Shown: in pieces, positions 1 through 10,543 of the stretch | Position numbering within the stretch: position 1 is the first letter of the stretch | Layout of the letters: each line of letters starts with the position of its first letter | Assembly: GCA_009602725.1 (NCBI GenBank) | Contig: WELB01000074.1 | Span: forward strand, 27,366-39,828 | Direction of reading: 5' to 3' | Length of the DNA: 12,463 nucleotides | DNA from: Spirogloea muscicola | Taxonomy: Eukaryota > Streptophyta > Zygnematophyceae > Spirogloeales > Spirogloeaceae | Translations under genes and position numbers: made by a program | The notes under the pieces: model-generated | Told to the model about the DNA's origin: nothing | Databases searched by the model: none | Seen by the model: only the letters and a program-made list of their open reading frames with translations

Positions 1-318
1 TCGCTCGCACAAGTCTTCCGCATGCGCCTGGCCGTATCGCTTCAACGCTCCCTTGCCCACGCCGTCCATACGCGCGCAGGCCGTGCTATGGCCGCCGCCT
101 CTGGGTCTCGGCGGAGCGCCTCTTTCCCTGCAGCGAGCTACTCAGACCTGATGTTGCTCACTCGTGGGTACTGAGCTTTCCTCTGCATCGTTTCTGTGTT
201 CTGCAGTATGTTGTAGTGTAGTCCTTTCTCCGGCTCCTCTTGCTTTGGCTTTGGACATTGTCCATTCTTTTTTGGGCTGGCTTGGCCAGCCCCTCTTTTC
301 TATGGGCGCGCTTTTCTC
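1..318 (+). mobile_element. LINE subfamily A 3' end, cut by the window start
   Basis: Positions 1-174 encode the last residues of a retroelement polyprotein (the frame reads QVFRMRLAVSLQR-like and ends LMLLTRGY, stop TGA at 172-174). A T-rich non-coding tail follows to about 318, containing the stem-loop at 274-292. The stretch is almost identical, with constant spacing, to 1239-1554, so both are copies of one element 3' end. What precedes it lies outside the window. Assignment to a LINE rests on the longer copy at 400-1412. Confidence 0.72.
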
Positions 319-400
319 TTTTCGGGCTGGCTTCTCACAGCCCTTGCCCCCATTGGGAGAGCCACTTCTTCTTTCTTTTCCAGCCCCTATCCTCAACGGG
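319..400 (+). repeat. Concatenated LINE 3'-tail modules (C-type then B-type)
   Basis: Directly after the A-type tail lies a C-type tail module (a GGGCTGGCTT..ACAGCCC stem-loop followed by GCCCCCATTGGGAGAGCC). It is followed by the end of a B-type tail (CCAGCCCCTATCCTCAACGGG). The next element copy starts right behind it. The same C-type module recurs in the opposite orientation at 3395-3464, 3672-3741 and 4457-4527. The arrangement suggests successive insertions into older tails. Confidence 0.6.
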
Positions 401-1412
401 CTCCTGGCAGTCCACCCCCGCATGTCGGAACAGGCTGTTCCTTTCATCCACCTCGCCCACACCCCAGACCAGCGTGCCCAGGCACGCTTCTCGGCGTTGG
501 TTGAACAAGCGGCCTCCGACCAGGTGGTGGAGCTTCTCCCCCCGGCTGACCTGCGAGGGCGCGCCAGACTGCTCTCAGCCTCCTCCCCTGCGGCGGCGGC
601 GTGGCTATCGGCGCTTCCACTCCACGCGGCGCTCACAATGCCTGACGAGGTCTTCCGGACGGCGGTCCACCGGCTCTTGGGCCTCCTTCCCCCCTGCCTC
701 GTGGGCGTCCCTCAATGCGAGTGCGGTGCCCGACACGATGATCCTGCGGAGCTGGCCGCCCACGTGCTCCGTTGCGCCCACGGGGGGGAGCGGACCGCTT
801 CCCATGACCTCCTGCGCGACTGTATGCAGGGGGTGTTTTCGGAGGCGGGCTTCAAGCTTGCGGTAGAGAACTCCTCAATCATGCCCATTCAGCTGGGCGC
901 GGACGGCCAGCCCCATACGCGACGCGCTGACCTGGTCGCCATCCCTCCCGGCGGCGGTCCCCGCATCATCGCTGATGTGGTGACAACAGACTGCATCGAC
1001 TCCGCCAACCCCACCAGATCGGCGTCGTTTGCAGGGCACGCGGTCGGCCAGGCAGCCCGCGGCAAGGAGCGATAATGCGCTGATCACCCGGTGGGGGATG
1101 AATTCGCGGCCCTGGCGATGGATGTACACGGGGCTTTCGGCAGGCCGCTGGCTGGATCTCATTCAGCGGCTTGCTCGCCAGGCCATTGACCGGCGGCCGG
1201 GTCTGCCAGGGGCGATGCCCGGCTTCAATGCCGCCGGGTCGCTCGCACAAGTCTTCCGCATGCGCCTGGCCGTTTCGCTTCAACGCTCCCTTGCCCACGC
1301 CGTCCATACGCGCGCAGGCCGCGCTATGGCCGCCGCCTCTGGGTCCCGGCGGAGCGCCTCTTCCCCTGCAGCGAGCTACTCAGACCTGATGTTGCTCACT
1401 CGTGGGTACTGA
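400..1412 (+). pseudogene. Broken C-terminal third of a non-LTR retrotransposon polyprotein (zinc-binding plus restriction-like endonuclease), subfamily A
   Basis: This is the best-preserved element piece. In frame from about 401 come a post-RT stretch (around AWLSALPLHAALTMPDEVF, about 585-655), a zinc-binding motif C-x-C-x12-H-x3-C (about 716-776), a GGERTASHDLLRD box, and an RADL...IIADVV segment (about 920-985). The last fits the D...D core of a restriction-like (PD-(D/E)xK) nuclease, as in R2-like LINEs. The reading frame meets TAA at 1073-1075. Family-like sequence continues in the same frame (GDEFAALAMDV, from about 1094) before a frameshift at about 1140-1155. It then runs to the terminal LMLLTRGY and TGA at 1410-1412. 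The RT domain is absent, as expected for a 5'-truncated LINE copy. The open frame reaches back to 164, but that part is only the tail of the previous copy. The LINE class is fairly safe; the clade is not determined. Confidence 0.7.
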
Positions 1413-1554
1413 GCTTTCCTCTGCATCGTTTCTGTGTTCTGCAGTATGTTGTAGTGTAGTCCTTTCTCCGGCTCCTCTTGCTTTGGCTTTGGACATTGTC
1501 CATTCTTTTTTGGGCTGGCTTGGCCAGCCCCTTTTCTATGGGCGCGCTTTTCTT
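1413..1554 (+). repeat. LINE subfamily A 3' tail
   Basis: This non-coding tail follows the TGA of the broken element and matches 175-318 nearly base for base. It carries the stem-loop GGGCTGGC-TTG-GCCAGCCC at 1512-1530 and ends near CTATGGGCGCGC. Beyond it the two copies diverge abruptly, which marks the element's 3' boundary. Confidence 0.7.
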
Positions 1555-1557
1555 CTC

Positions 1558-1740
1558 TCCGAAAACCCCCCCCGCATACCGTCGCCGCAGGAGGTCGTGG
1601 GAAGCGGTCCGCTCGCCCCCGTGTGCGCAACGGAGCACATGGGCGGCCAGCTCCGCAGGGTCAACGTGACGGGCACCGCACACGCATTGATTGACGCCCA
1701 CGACGCAGGGAGGGAGGAGGCCCAAGAGCCGGTGGACCGC
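1558..1740 (-). mobile_element. Inverted fragment of the LINE zinc-binding region
   Basis: Read on the minus strand, this encodes LGLLPP-CVVGVNQCVCGARH...AELAAHVLRCAHGG, clearly homologous to the plus-strand segment at about 661-845 but diverged. The zinc-binding cysteines and histidine are kept, and the frame shifts just after the GGERTASHD box. It lies head-on against the tail of the preceding A copy and is followed within about 15 bases by a sense-oriented B-type 3' end, so both may belong to one insertion with an internal inversion. Confidence 0.65.
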
Positions 1741-1754
1741 CGGAAGAGCAACCC

Positions 1755-2088
1755 CGCAGGTGTACCGCAGGTGTACCGCAGGTGTACCGGAGGCGCTTGG
1801 CCGTCTCGCTGCACAGGTCAGTGGCCCACGCGCTGCAACTGCGTGCCGGCAGAAGAAGAAAGAAAAACGGAAGTAAAGAAAAGAAAGGAGCCCTCGCTGC
1901 TGCCTCTGGCTTTGGCCAGGGGACCCGCTTCCAGGAGCCTAGCTTCTCTGACCTGAGGCTGCTTAGCAGGGGTTACTGAGTAACACGTAACTGCTTTGGT
2001 TCTTGTTGTGCTTGTTTTTCTTGGCGCTTCCCCTGGCCCATTTCTCGTACTTTGTTCATTCGTTTTTGGGCTGGCTTTTCCAGCCCCT
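1755..2088 (+). mobile_element. LINE subfamily B 3' end and tail
   Basis: An 11-base unit (GCAGGTGTACC) repeated three times at about 1756-1788 starts the fragment. It continues with the RLAVSLHRSVAHAL stretch and the subfamily B ending (FGQGTRFQEPSFSDLRLLSRGY, stop TGA near 1977-1979). About 37 bases of A-rich filler at 1850-1890 interrupt it compared with the copy at 3975-4170. The tail to about 2088 contains the stem-loop GGGCTGG (2068-2074) / CCAGCCC (2080-2086). Confidence 0.68.
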
Positions 2089-2290
2089 TTCCCTGCAGCG
2101 AGCTACTCAGACCTGATGTTGCTCACTCGTGGGTACTGAGCTTCCCTCTGCATCGTTTCTGTGTTCTGCAGTGTTTTGTAGTGTAGTCCTTTCTCCGGCC
2201 CCTCTTTCGTTGGCTTTGGACATTGTCCATTCTTTTTTGGGCTGGCTTTGCCAGCCCCTCTTCTCTATGGGCGCGCACTATCCTCGATGG
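2088..2290 (+). mobile_element. Extremely short LINE subfamily A 3' end with tail
   Basis: Right after the B-type stem-loop, the sequence switches to the last 17 or so codons of subfamily A (ATYSDLMLLTRGY-like, TGA at 2137-2139) and its T-rich tail. The tail carries the stem-loop GGGCTGGC (2239-2246) / GCCAGCCC (2250-2257). A copy this short at its 5' end is typical of LINE retrotransposition with early termination. It ends with a B-type module, CTATCCTCGATGGGCGAGCC. Confidence 0.66.
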
Positions 2291-2515
2291 GCGAGCCCTT
2301 CGCCCAAGTCTTCCGTATGCGCCTGGCGGTATCGTTTCAACGTGGCCTTGCCTACGCCGTCCACACGCGAGCAGGCCGTGCTATGGCTGCCGCCTCTGGG
2401 TCTCGGCGGAGTGCCTCTTTCCCTTCAGCGAGCTACTCCGACTGATGTTGCTCACTCGCGGGCACTGAGCTTCCCTCTGCATCGTCTTGTGTTTTGTAGT
2501 GTTTTGAGGTGTAGC
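2291..2515 (+). mobile_element. LINE subfamily A 3' end, single-base deletion, truncated tail
   Basis: The plus strand encodes QVFRMRLAVSFQRGLAYAVH and onward to a terminal LMLLTRGH, with TGA at 2466-2468. One base is missing near 2442 (CTCCGACTGATG against CTCAGACCTGATG in other copies), so the frame changes inside the last codons. The tail is cut after about 45 bases, where an inverted copy begins. Confidence 0.66.
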
Positions 2516-2662
2516 TGTGAAAAGCCAGCCCGAAAAGAATTGACAAAGAAAGAGGTGCCGAAAAAGGACTACACTACCAAACACGAGACAATGCAGAGGG
2601 AAGCTCAGTACCCGCGAGTGAGCAACATCAAGTCAGAGTAGCTCGCTGCAGGGAAAGAGAGA
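2516..2662 (-). mobile_element. Antisense LINE subfamily A 3' end
   Basis: On the minus strand this is the end of subfamily A: SYSDLMLLTRGY-like codons, stop at 2607-2605, followed by its tail and the stem-loop region at about 2516-2540. With the preceding sense copy it forms a long inverted repeat whose arms are 2424-2510 and 2573-2660. Confidence 0.65.
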
Positions 2663-2868
2663 AAATTTCAGGTATTCGAAACAATTGAAGGTCAAAATGG
2701 CCAAGTACAAAGGCAAAGCACATCAAATGACGTAGCAGCCAGCATGTAGCTGCTACTGGAGCTGCTAGAGAAGTAGGGCACCAGCAGTGGCAGGCGAAGG
2801 GATGGGGGGGGAAAGGAGGGCCATGGGGCCTTTCCTGCGCCCCGCTTCTGGAGCTGCTAGAAGGAAAA
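2663..2868. repeat. Unassigned stretch with short duplications of LINE-B upstream sequence
   Basis: No convincing gene is visible. CTGGAGCTGCTAGA occurs at about 2755 and 2848, and the block around 2758-2815 resembles 3245-3340 (GAGCAGCTAGAGGAGT...GCAGTGGCAGGAG). At least part is therefore a rearranged copy of the region just upstream of the antisense B element. The rest has no recognised origin. Confidence 0.4.
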
Positions 2869-3290
2869 ACACATGGGCTCGCCCATTGAGGATAGGGGCT
2901 GGAACAGCCAGCCCAAAAAAGAAGGAACAAAGTACGAGAAGAGGGCCAGGGGAAGCGCTAAGAGAAACAAGCACAACAAGAAACAAAGCAGCACGTGTTA
3001 CTCAGTAATCCCCGCTAAGCAGCCTCAGGTCAGAGAAACTAGGCTCCTGGAAGTGGGTCCCCTGGCCAGAGCCAGAGGCAGCAGCGAGGGCACTGCCGGC
3101 ACGCAGGTGCAGCGCACGGGCCATAGACCTCTGCAGCGAGACGGCCAAACGCATCCGGTACACCTGCGCTAGCGACCCGGCTGCAGGAAAGTCCACTGGC
3201 TCCCCAAGGAAGCGGCGGACGATGGCGTGGCGGGCGAGCTGGTTGAGCAGCTAGAGGAGTGAGGCAGGAGCAGTGGCAGGAGCAGTCACC
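2869..3290 (-). mobile_element. Antisense LINE subfamily B 3' end with tail
   Basis: Read on the minus strand, coding sequence runs from about 3255 (NQLARHAIVRRFLG-like) through AAGSLAQVYRMRLAVSLQRS to SDLRLLSGDY, with its stop at 3004-3002. The B tail then extends to about 2872, with the stem-loop arms at 2896-2902 and 2908-2914. The last about 63 codons are intact and match the B copies at 1755-2088 and 3975-4285. Confidence 0.7.
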
Positions 3291-3339
3291 AGTTAATCTG
3301 GCCGCGCTTGTTTTGAAAAGGAGGAATGGAGGGGGGGGG

Positions 3340-3545
3340 AAAGAGAGAAAGTGGTTCTCCCAATGGGGGCAAGGGCTGAGAAAGAAGAAGAAGTGGCTCT
3401 CCCAATGGGGGCAAGGGCTGTGAGAAGCCAGCCCGAAAAGAATTGACAAGGTTCGAAGGGGCCAAACTACGAGCTAAGCTGAGAAAAGCCACCCCGGAAA
3501 GAATTGACAAAGGTTCGAAGGGGGCCAAAGGACGGAGCAGCCTAA
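3340..3545 (-). repeat. Antisense LINE-C tail units, repeated
   Basis: A unit of about 70 bases (GGCTCTCCCAATGGGGGC, a GGGCTGTGAGAAGCCAGCCC stem-loop, then GAATTGACAAGGTTCGAAG) occurs complete at 3395-3464, with its first part at 3351-3380 and its last part at about 3481-3530. Each is the reverse complement of the C-type tail seen in sense at 319-377 and 4862-4905. Tandem tail units suggest repeated insertion into, or slippage within, the tail. Confidence 0.6.
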
Positions 3546-3960
3546 AGCGCTATGGCAGAACGGGTTGAGGATGGACCACTCAGAAGCTACGAGTGAGGAG
3601 CCTCAAATCCGACAGACCAGCTGCCGGAAAACAATTCCCCTGGCGAAAGCCAGAGGCTGTTTGCGAGAAGTGGCTCTCCCAATGGGGGCAAGGGCTGTGA
3701 GAAGCCAGCCCGAAAAAGAATTGACAAGGTTCGAAGCGGCCAGACTGTTGCGAGAGCCCGGCCAGCACGCAGATGCAAGGCGTGTGCCAGGGACCGCTGA
3801 AGGGAGACTGACAAAAGAGGCACTCCGCCGAGACCCAGACGCAGCAGCCATAGCACGGCCTGCTCGCGTGTGGACGGCGCAGGCAAGGGAGCGTTGGAAC
3901 GAGACCGCCAAGCGCATACGACAAGACGTATGACAAGAGAGACCTCGGCCCAAATGGCCA
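3546..3960 (-). mobile_element. Mosaic of antisense LINE-C and LINE-A/C coding ends
   Basis: The minus strand first shows a C-type ending at 3660-3580 (ASGFRQGNCFPAAGLSDLRL then LTRSF, stop 3582-3580). Upstream of that comes a C-type tail unit at 3741-3672, and then coding ends at about 3955-3745 (RMRLAVSFQRSLACAVHTRA-like A sequence and a C-like LQRSLAHALHLRAGRAL piece) in shifted frames. These are at least three fragments stacked in the same orientation; exact junctions cannot be fixed by eye. Confidence 0.55.
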
Positions 3961-3974
3961 CTCAAGTGGCCAGT

Positions 3975-4290
3975 TCGCTTTAGCGGGACTCTTCCGCAGG
4001 TGTACCGCATGCGCTTGGCCGTCTCGCTGCAGAGGTCTATGGCCCGCGCGCTGCACCTGCGTGCAGGCAAAGCCCTCGCTGCTGCCTCTGGCTCTGGCCA
4101 GGGGACCCGCTTCCAGGAACCCAGTCTCTCTGACCTGAGGCTGCTCTTAGCAGGGGTTACTGAGTGCTTCGTAGCTGCTCCGTTCTATTTTGTGCTTGTT
4201 GTTTTTCGTACTTCCCCTGGCCCCTTCTCGTCCTTTGTTCATTCTTTTCTGGGCTGGCTTTTTCCAGCCCCTATCCTCAATGGGCGAGCC
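3975..4290 (+). mobile_element. LINE subfamily B 3' end with tail
   Basis: This fragment encodes PQVYRMRLAVSLQRSMARAL through GSGQGTRFQEPSLSDLRLL. A small insertion near 4142 shifts the original terminal RGY and stop, so the frame now runs on. The tail carries the stem-loop GGGCTGG (4251-4257) / CCAGCCC (4264-4270), followed by CTATCCTCAATGGGCGAGCCC. It is the closest sense relative of the antisense copy at 2869-3290. Confidence 0.68.
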
Positions 4291-4400
4291 CTTTCTTCAT
4301 CCAGTGGAGGGCGATGGCTGGGATTGCCTGGGACTGACTGCTTTCCAGCTGCTACTTTTATTAATTTGCGGCTCCCCATTAGAGAAGAAGCAAACTGCGC
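4291..4400 (+). mobile_element. Short LINE subfamily C 3' fragment
   Basis: Immediately after the B tail, the plus strand encodes DCFPAATFINLRLPIREE at about 4335-4392, aligning with the C ending NCFPAAGLSDLRLLTR seen in antisense at 3660-3580. The stop is lost and the copy is strongly diverged. It again begins directly behind the tail of another copy. Confidence 0.5.
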
Positions 4401-4403
4401 GTC

Positions 4404-4530
4404 CAAGATGAGAGCATGAGAGGCCAGCCCAAAGAAATGGACAAGGTCTGAAGAGTGGCTCTCCCAATGGGGGCAAGGGCTGTGATAGTCCAGCCCAAAG
4501 AAAGAATTGACGAGGTTCGAAGGGGCCACA
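4404..4530 (-). repeat. Antisense LINE-C tail units
   Basis: A complete C-type tail unit occupies 4457-4527 (GGCTCTCCCAATGGGGGC ... GAATTGACGAGGTTCGAAGG), preceded by a partial unit at 4410-4455. They match the units at 3395-3464 and 3672-3741 with a few substitutions. Confidence 0.58.
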
Positions 4531-4559
4531 CTACCGAAGGGGCCAAAAGCGCTCTCTCA

Positions 4560-4765
4560 AAACTGGGGTAAGATGTACCACTCAATGATTACGCGTGAAG
4601 AGTCGCAATCTGAAAGACTAGCCGTCAGAAACAATTCCCCTGACGAAAGCCAGAGGCTGCAGCGAGAGCACGGCCAGCACGCAGGTGCAAGGAGTGGGCC
4701 ATGGACAGCTGAAGGGAAATGGAGAGTCGCATGCGGTAGACCTGGGCTAAAGAGCCAGCGGCGAT
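4560..4765 (-). mobile_element. Antisense LINE subfamily C coding end
   Basis: The minus strand from about 4765 reads SLAQVYRMRLSISLQLSMAH, then SLHLRAGRALAAASGFRQGN followed by CF, and hits an in-frame stop at about 4628. Recognisable but broken C-type ending sequence continues to about 4575. This links the C ending to the same upstream motif as A and B. Confidence 0.58.
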
Positions 4766-4767
4766 CA

Positions 4768-4905
4768 TTCAGTAACCTCCTAACTAGAGGTTACTGGAGG
4801 TTACAAACTGATCCTATCATTCAGTAACCTCTGAGCTACCCGGAAAGCTTTGGGAAAGCGTGCATTTGGCCCCTTCGGACCTTGTCCTGCTTTTGGGGCT
4901 GTCAG
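4768..4905 (+). mobile_element. LINE subfamily C-like 3' end and tail, last piece of the array
   Basis: The plus strand encodes FSNLLTRGY and then TGG where other copies have TGA (near 4795). A tail follows, ending in TTTGGCCCCTTCGGACCTTG and a decayed GGGGCTG stem half at about 4862-4905. CATTCAGTAACCTC is duplicated at about 4766 and 4816. This marks the boundary between the repeat array and the 3' flank of the PQBP1-like gene. Confidence 0.5.
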
Positions 4906-5362
4906 TCTTCCACTTGTACATTGAGGCGGTTGCCTCATCTGGGTGGGCCCCAGAGTTGGCGAATGGTGTAATGTTGGCAGGTTTGTGCAGGATGTACATG
5001 TGCATGAAAGCTGAGCCCACTCTCTTCATTGCCGCGCTTAGCTGCTCTTCATGCCCTCCCGCCACCACCAGCACCTTGCACCTTACCGTCATGAATTGAA
5101 GTTTGTCCGAGGCACTGTCAGTGCGAACTCCAGCCCCAACCAAAAGAGTCACCACATGAGAGGGTCTATTTGGAAGACAAGGGAAACCTAGAAGCGCTTT
5201 ACTTGATCTCCACTTGTTCTCCAAGCCAATGTAACAATGAGCACAAAGCTTATGCATGCACTGGTTTCGGAAGCCTGCAATGGCATGTTCTTCCACATTG
5301 TTGTCATTGGATTATACACAACAGAAGTAATCTCGGAGAAGGAATGTTCGATTCTGTAGATG
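4906..5362 (-). other. 3' flank / probable 3' UTR of the PQBP1-like gene
   Basis: About 450 bases of more balanced composition separate the LINE array from the stop codon of the PQBP1-like gene. A 159-codon open frame (5296-4817, minus strand) crosses it, but it resembles no family I know, and its last codons lie in LINE sequence, so I treat it as chance. No TGTAA-type algal polyadenylation signal was found here on the minus strand; the nearest (4805-4801) lies inside LINE sequence. Confidence 0.45.
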
Positions 5363-9318
<3,956 letters not shown>

Positions 9319-9780
9319 CCCTGCTGCCCGCCGAGACGGCTTCAGTGGAGGGACGCAGAAGGAGAAGCTGATCGGGTGCTCAGCAACCTTCATGTCATGG
9401 CCGCAGCTCGGAGGTGACTAGCAGCTGGAGAGAGGGGAGGCAGGGAGGACAGGAGAGAGGAGGGAGGGGTTTAGGGAAGGTATGGCAGCGGAAGGAGGGC
9501 TGCTCACAGGCCGGCGCCGTCAGCTCCCGGCCGCGCCCGCGCCCGGCCATCGCCGGCGAGCTCGCGCGCCGCCGNGCTGCCGCCGCCGCCGCCGCCGCCG
9601 CCGTAAGCCCTCGCCGTAGACCCTCGCCGTGAACCCTAAGCCATGCACCCTAAACCTGGGCTGACATCTTGAGCTTCTCAAGACGTCAGCTACCCTCGGA
9701 CGAGACTCGGCTGTAGGGGTTCCGGTGGGGCAGCTCCTGAAAAATCCCAAACCCCGGGCCTTTCCCACGTTAATTAAAGC
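9319..9780. other. 5' flank of the PQBP1-like gene: purine tract, GCC repeat, telomere-like fragments
   Basis: Apart from a possible 25-codon N-terminal extension (9393-9319) and a tiny upstream ATG-ACA-TGA just before it, no gene is visible. A G/A-rich stretch lies at about 9425-9490 and a GCC repeat at 9568-9603 containing the only ambiguous base (N at 9575). Degenerate CCCTCGCCGTAGA / CCCTAAGCC / CCCTAAACC units occupy about 9605-9655. No clear TATA box was seen on the minus strand. Confidence 0.45.
9568..9603. repeat. GCC trinucleotide repeat with one undetermined base
   Basis: The run is mostly GCC units, with N at 9575 next to the only irregularity. It lies about 250 bases upstream of the start of the PQBP1-like gene. 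The ambiguous call suggests sequencing or assembly difficulty, so the repeat length should not be trusted. Confidence 0.8.
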
Positions 9781-9976
9781 CTCAAGAAGATGGTCACAGC
9801 CGACTTGCGGCTGCTGACTAGGGGTCACTGAGCAGGCACCCCTGGTGATCTCAACATCTTCCGGCTGCTGGTAGTCTCGACTGCGGCTGCTAGCTAGCCC
9901 TCATTCCCTCTAAACGAGCTACTCTTGCCTTCTAATTGTGGGCTGGCTTTCCACAGCCTCGCCAGCCTCGCCCCGG
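9781..9976 (+). mobile_element. Solitary LINE 3' end between the two host genes
   Basis: The plus strand encodes ADLRLLTRGH followed by TGA at about 9829-9831, the same ending as the elements at the left of the window. A tail of about 115 bases leads to GGGCTGGCTTTCCACAGCC at about 9941-9960, resembling the C-type stem-loop. The insertion lies downstream of the proteasome gene and antisense to both neighbours. Little upstream coding sequence can be recognised. Confidence 0.55.
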
Positions 9977-10190
9977 TGAGAGCGAGGGAGCGGGGGAGAG
10001 AATGAGGGGGACAGGGAGAGGGAGAGGGAGAGTTGGATGTTGGATGAAGGGAAAGGAAGGAGAGGGAGGTAGACATGGGAGATGGGTCGGGAGGGAGGAG
10101 GGAGGGAGGGAGGGAGGAAGCGAGAGAGGGGGAGAGAGAGAAGTGGAGAGAGAGGGAGGCAGACAGAGAGAGAGGGAGGGAGCAATTGCC
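9977..10190. repeat. Purine (G/A) tract of about 200 bases
   Basis: The plus strand is almost entirely G and A, with runs of GAGAGG and GGGAGGGA units, and starts directly behind the LINE tail. It lies about 350-560 bases downstream of the proteasome stop codon, so any long transcript end would be C/T-rich. It may be a microsatellite seeded by the retroelement tail. Confidence 0.75.
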
Positions 10191-10543
10191 CTCCAAGAAG
10201 CGAGGTCGTAACGACCGCTGGCCAGATGCAGACACTCCCAGCCCGCAAGCAGAGCAGCCCAGTTCACAAAGCAAACACGGACACATTCAGGCTGTCTCTG
10301 GACCTCCCTTCTGCCGACATGCTTACCACAGTATTGCTGCACCACATGATATGCTTCCTCTTTATTGGAGCTGCCAACTGGCGGAGGCTCGAGCAAATGT
10401 ATGTGCAGTGATATTTTGGCCTCAGGCAAGATGACAACAAGTCAAGGAGCACATGAACGCTGCATATACGAGGCGGGACTGGAATGAGACACAATACGAG
10501 CGAAACAAGCAGTGACCAATCTGCGAACTAGTCATGTGCACCA
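10191..10543 (-). other. 3' flank of the proteasome gene
   Basis: No gene could be supported. The stretch has balanced composition typical of an algal 3' UTR. I found no TGTAA motif on the minus strand within it, so the poly(A) site cannot be placed. Confidence 0.4.

Noticed and set aside
164-400. First 86 codons of the 303-codon open frame on the plus strand
   Set aside because: They read through the non-coding tail of the previous LINE copy and its stem-loops; the same tail is non-coding in other copies.
3565-3933. 122-codon plus-strand open frame
   Set aside because: It is the antisense shadow of LINE-C and LINE-A coding ends on the minus strand.
3340-4530. Possible tRNA or SINE because of GGTTCGAA and GC stems
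   Set aside because: No cloverleaf, no A box and no acceptor stem; the units are fully explained as antisense LINE tails.
1-4905. CRISPR-like array of repeats
   Set aside because: Repeats are long, diverged, in both orientations and contain coding ends; spacing is irregular.
4817-5296. 159-codon minus-strand open frame
   Set aside because: No recognisable domain, lies in the 3' flank of the PQBP1-like gene, and its end runs into LINE sequence.
9936-10434. Overlapping Glu/Arg/Gly-rich and Leu/Pro/Ser-rich frames over the purine tract
   Set aside because: Low-complexity translations of simple repeats.
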